This document shows, piece after piece, positions 6,595 through 8,498 of a stretch of DNA of 8,498 bases. The first letter of the stretch is position 1; each line of letters opens with the position of its first letter. The position numbers and the translations under genes are program-made. The notes below the pieces were generated by a model. The model did no database searches. It was not told the DNA's origin and worked only from the letters and a program-made list of their open reading frames with translations. Origin of the DNA: an uncultured Megasphaera sp. (GTDB taxonomy: Bacteria > Bacillota > Negativicutes > Veillonellales > Megasphaeraceae); assembly GCA_902464195.1 (NCBI GenBank), contig CABQJB010000091.1, positions 1 through 8,498 of the forward strand, written 5' to 3'.

Positions 6595-7551
6595 TTAGAA
6601 GACCGACGCACCCTGCATGATGATAGCTTCCCGTTCTTTGCGGCTCATCTTGAGGAAATTCGTCTTTTTCAGCTTGTCTTCATAGGACGAATCCATGCCA
6701 TTCAGCTTCTGGGCAACATCCTTGCGGATCTGCGGCAGCAGGCTGTAAAGGTTGCGGCCCGGGCAGTCCGTGCTGTTGACGTCGCGATGGCCTACGATGG
6801 TAGACGGTCCCGGCACGATGCTGTAGGTCTTGCATATCCAGGCGACCAGCCCTTCCAGGGAGTGGATCTGAGCCGGTGTGGGGATTTCTTTTTCAAAATT
6901 GCCCGTTACATTGATGCCGACGGTATGATAGTTCTGCCCTTCGGCATGCGCGCCGACCGTAGCCAGTGGGCGGCCCCGTTCAATGGTCCCGTCTTTGCGG
7001 ATGACGTAATGGTAGCCGATGCCGGCCCAGCCGTTGGCCAGATGGGCGCGATGGATAGCCGCTGCCGACGTATCGCCGTCAGGGATACCGACGTGATGGA
7101 TGACGATCATGTCCGTCTTAGGCCGCAGGAGCAGGGTTTCGCGGAACTGGAAATTCGTTTCCTTGATGGCCATCGGTTCGGCCGGTGCCGCATCGGTCAC
7201 GGGATTATAGTTGCGCATGACGCCGCGGGCTCCGGCGGGTTTCGCCGACCGCGGGACATTGCCGATGGCTGCCGGCCTAGCTGTTGTGCTGGCTGCCGCA
7301 GCGGTCGTCTGGGTCGACGCAGATGCCGTCTTACCGGTCTGGTCCTTTTTCGTCTTGCCTGCCTTATTGGCGGCCTTAGCGGCTTTCGCCTTGGCCCTGG
7401 CTGCGGCATCCATCTGCTGGTCGACACTGGCGACGCCCGTCGTATAGGCTGCACCTTCATTGTCGGCAGCACTTGCCAAAGAACCCATCGTCATGCCCAG
7501 GGCCAGACAAAGGGTCAAGGCCAGGGCGGATATCATTTTTTTCGTTTTCAC
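6595..7551 (-). CDS. Secreted N-acetylmuramoyl-L-alanine amidase, PGRP/Amidase_2 zinc enzyme
   Basis: A 318-residue exported hydrolase predicted to cut the MurNAc-L-alanine bond of peptidoglycan in the periplasm or wall. Residues 1-28 are a classical signal peptide (basic KTKK, hydrophobic core, ASA before AD at 28/29). Residues about 44-126 form a low-complexity Ala/Lys/Thr/Pro-rich linker. Residues about 137-285 are the catalytic domain: zinc ligands His152 (VIHHVG), His255 (GHRD) and Cys263 (DCPG), with catalytic Tyr180 in IGYHYVIRKDG. All key residues are present. A 33-residue charged tail follows. The chosen start is GTG at 7551. It has GGGGAAG ten bases upstream and overlaps the stop of the PHP gene as GTGA, implying coupled translation. 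An in-frame ATG at 7536 lacks a ribosome site. A longer in-frame reading up to 7755 lies inside the PHP gene and would bury the signal peptide. The family also includes phage lysozymes, but the signal peptide and context favour a cellular enzyme. Confidence 0.92.
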   Translation of the reverse strand: MKTKKMISALALTLCLALGMTMGSLASAADNEGAAYTTGVASVDQQMDAAARAKAKAAKAANKAGKTKKDQTGKTASASTQTTAAAASTTARPAAIGNVPRSAKPAGARGVMRNYNPVTDAAPAEPMAIKETNFQFRETLLLRPKTDMIVIHHVGIPDGDTSAAAIHRAHLANGWAGIGYHYVIRKDGTIERGRPLATVGAHAEGQNYHTVGINVTGNFEKEIPTPAQIHSLEGLVAWICKTYSIVPGPSTIVGHRDVNSTDCPGRNLYSLLPQIRKDVAQKLNGMDSSYEDKLKKTNFLKMSRKEREAIIMQGASVF

Positions 7552-8459
7552 GATACATACACTTCCCCATGTTGTTGTTTGATTTTCTGGCAGAGCCGGT
7601 CCCACAGGATCTGCGGTTCCGGATGGCCGTACGTCCCGAGCCGGATATGTGGCTTGGCCCGGCCGTGATAGTCGCTGCCCAGCGTCGCCATCAGGCCGTA
7701 GTCGTCGGCAATGCAGCGGTAAAAAGCAGTCGTTTCTTCGTCGTGATAGCTGCAATAGGCTTCGATGCCATCGAGGCCCGTGGCGATGAGCTCTTCCGTC
7801 AGCGGCCGGTTCTGCTTCATATTGGCACCGGGATGGGCCAGCACGGCGACGCCGCCATGGTCGTGGATGATGGCGACGGCTTTGGCAAAATCCATGAAGG
7901 TCATGGGTACAAAAGCCGGACCACCCTGGCCGCAGATATCCCAGCCAAAATTGACGTATGGCGCATCACTCCGCGCCCCACCGGGACGGTACGGCGCCAG
8001 GACAGGACAATCGGCATTGCGCGGGTCCGCCAGGGCGACGCGGGCAATATGGACGGACGCGATGGCATCACCGCTGCAGAGCTTCCAGATAGCCGGCCTG
8101 TCGAGGACGATGCCCAGGGCTTCGACGGCGTCGAGGACCTTTTCCGAAATCGCCCGGCGCTGGCCGTATACGTCCTTTTCAATGGCCGCAAAAACAGGGT
8201 CCCCGGCATGGATGCCATAGCCGAGAAGGTGGAAATTCTTCCCTTTATGCTGGCAGCTGATTTCGATGCCCGGCACCAGGTTCAAGCCCAGCCGGGCCGC
8301 TTCCTGCCGCGCTTCCGGGATGGCCCGGGCTGAATCGTGGTCGGTCACGGCAACGGTCGTCACACCGGTATCGGCGCACTGGCGCATCAAGTCGGCCGGT
8401 TCAAACTGGCCATCCATGCTGTATTTTGTATGCATATGCAGATCAAGCCATGTTTCCAT
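7548..8459 (-). CDS. PHP-domain metal-dependent phosphoesterase (YciV/RNase AM-like)
   Basis: A 303-residue cytoplasmic protein of the polymerase-and-histidinol-phosphatase superfamily. All expected metal-ligand motifs are seen: HMH (His8, His10), TDHDS (His41), PGIEIS (Glu66), His77, SVHIAR (His137), LAHPG (His209) and GSDYHG (Asp263, His265). Order and length match the stand-alone YciV/TrpH group. Characterised members hydrolyse 3',5'-nucleoside bisphosphates and trim RNA or DNA 5' ends, with three metals in the site. Residues about 90-195 are the helical insertion typical of this group. The ATG at 8459 was preferred over a TTG at 8480 because AAGGGAAG (8474-8467) lies seven bases before it, and the family starts just ahead of the HxH motif. 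Its stop overlaps the amidase start by 4 bp, and a TATAAT lies 33 bp upstream. Substrate is inferred from the family; histidinol phosphatase is less likely given the sequence type and context. Confidence 0.9.
   Translation of the reverse strand: METWLDLHMHTKYSMDGQFEPADLMRQCADTGVTTVAVTDHDSARAIPEARQEAARLGLNLVPGIEISCQHKGKNFHLLGYGIHAGDPVFAAIEKDVYGQRRAISEKVLDAVEALGIVLDRPAIWKLCSGDAIASVHIARVALADPRNADCPVLAPYRPGGARSDAPYVNFGWDICGQGGPAFVPMTFMDFAKAVAIIHDHGGVAVLAHPGANMKQNRPLTEELIATGLDGIEAYCSYHDEETTAFYRCIADDYGLMATLGSDYHGRAKPHIRLGTYGHPEPQILWDRLCQKIKQQHGEVYVS
7562..7568 (-). promoter_or_regulatory. Ribosome binding site that decides the amidase GTG start
   Basis: GGGGAAG (7568-7562 on the minus strand) lies ten bases before the GTG at 7551, inside the last codons of the PHP gene. 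The only near alternative, ATG at 7536, is preceded by an A-rich stretch with no ribosome site. The GTGA stop/start overlap at 7551-7548 gives further support. Confidence 0.7.
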
Positions 8460-8491
8460 ACATGCACTTCCCTTCTTCAAATATCTTCCCT

Positions 8492-8497
8492 ATTATA
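8492..8497 (-). promoter_or_regulatory. Probable -10 box of the PHP-amidase operon
   Basis: The minus strand reads TATAAT at 8497-8492, 32 bp before the PHP start codon at 8459. Transcription would begin near 8485, leaving a leader of about 26 bases that contains the ribosome site. The -35 element would lie outside the window, so the promoter is only half seen. Confidence 0.55.
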
Positions 8498-8498
8498 C

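Noticed and set aside
7552..7755. 68-codon N-terminal extension of the amidase.
   Set aside because: It is contained in the PHP gene, would place the signal peptide internally, and lacks support against the GTG with a ribosome site and GTGA overlap.
8460..8480. TTG start adding seven residues to the PHP protein.
   Set aside because: The added codons contain the ribosome binding site for the ATG at 8459, which places the HxH motif at the usual distance from the N-terminus.

Overview
The window reads as chromosomal DNA from a low-G+C-phylum relative with a rather G+C-rich genome. The best guess is a diderm Firmicute of the Negativicutes (Megasphaera- or Selenomonas-like). The basis is a Bacillus-type mfd plus SpoVB/MurJ-like gene pair, together with codon choices dominated by C/G at third positions. 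The genus cannot be fixed from this sequence alone.

Layout from right to left, all on the minus strand. A PHP-domain metal-dependent phosphoesterase (8459-7548) overlaps by 4 bp a secreted zinc N-acetylmuramoyl-L-alanine amidase of the PGRP/Amidase_2 type (7551-6595); a perfect TATAAT at the right edge of the window probably serves both. A 136-bp gap follows, holding an extended -10 promoter and a structured leader. It precedes mfd, the transcription-repair coupling factor (6458-3174). The last codons of mfd overlap the TTG start of a SpoVB/MurJ/YtgP-family polytopic flippase (3181-1607). In Bacillus, mfd is followed by spoVT, spoVB and mazG. Here spoVT is absent and nothing follows the flippase on the same strand.

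The left 1.5 kb differs in character. It is clearly A+T-rich (sampled lines about 33-47% G+C against about 60-67% in the rest). It carries one convergent plus-strand gene (195-1496) for a COG2865-type regulator with an AlbA_2 (Schlafen-like) domain, a GHKL-type ATPase-like domain and a C-terminal winged helix. Its 194-bp upstream region contains a cluster of five copies of an 8-bp motif, GYAGAWTA, three on the plus and two on the minus strand with 9-10 bp spacing, overlapping several inverted repeats. A 7-bp tandem repeat sits at the extreme left edge. This looks like a recently acquired single-gene islet with its own, probably autoregulatory, control region, placed at the end of the mfd-flippase unit.

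The four minus-strand genes are housekeeping in character: nucleotide/RNA-end metabolism, wall turnover, transcription-coupled repair and lipid-linked wall precursor export. I found no RNA genes, CRISPR arrays, transposase genes or prophage genes. The most unusual signals are the motif cluster upstream of the AlbA_2 gene and the alternative hairpins in the mfd leader. I cannot claim a new multi-gene system from this window.
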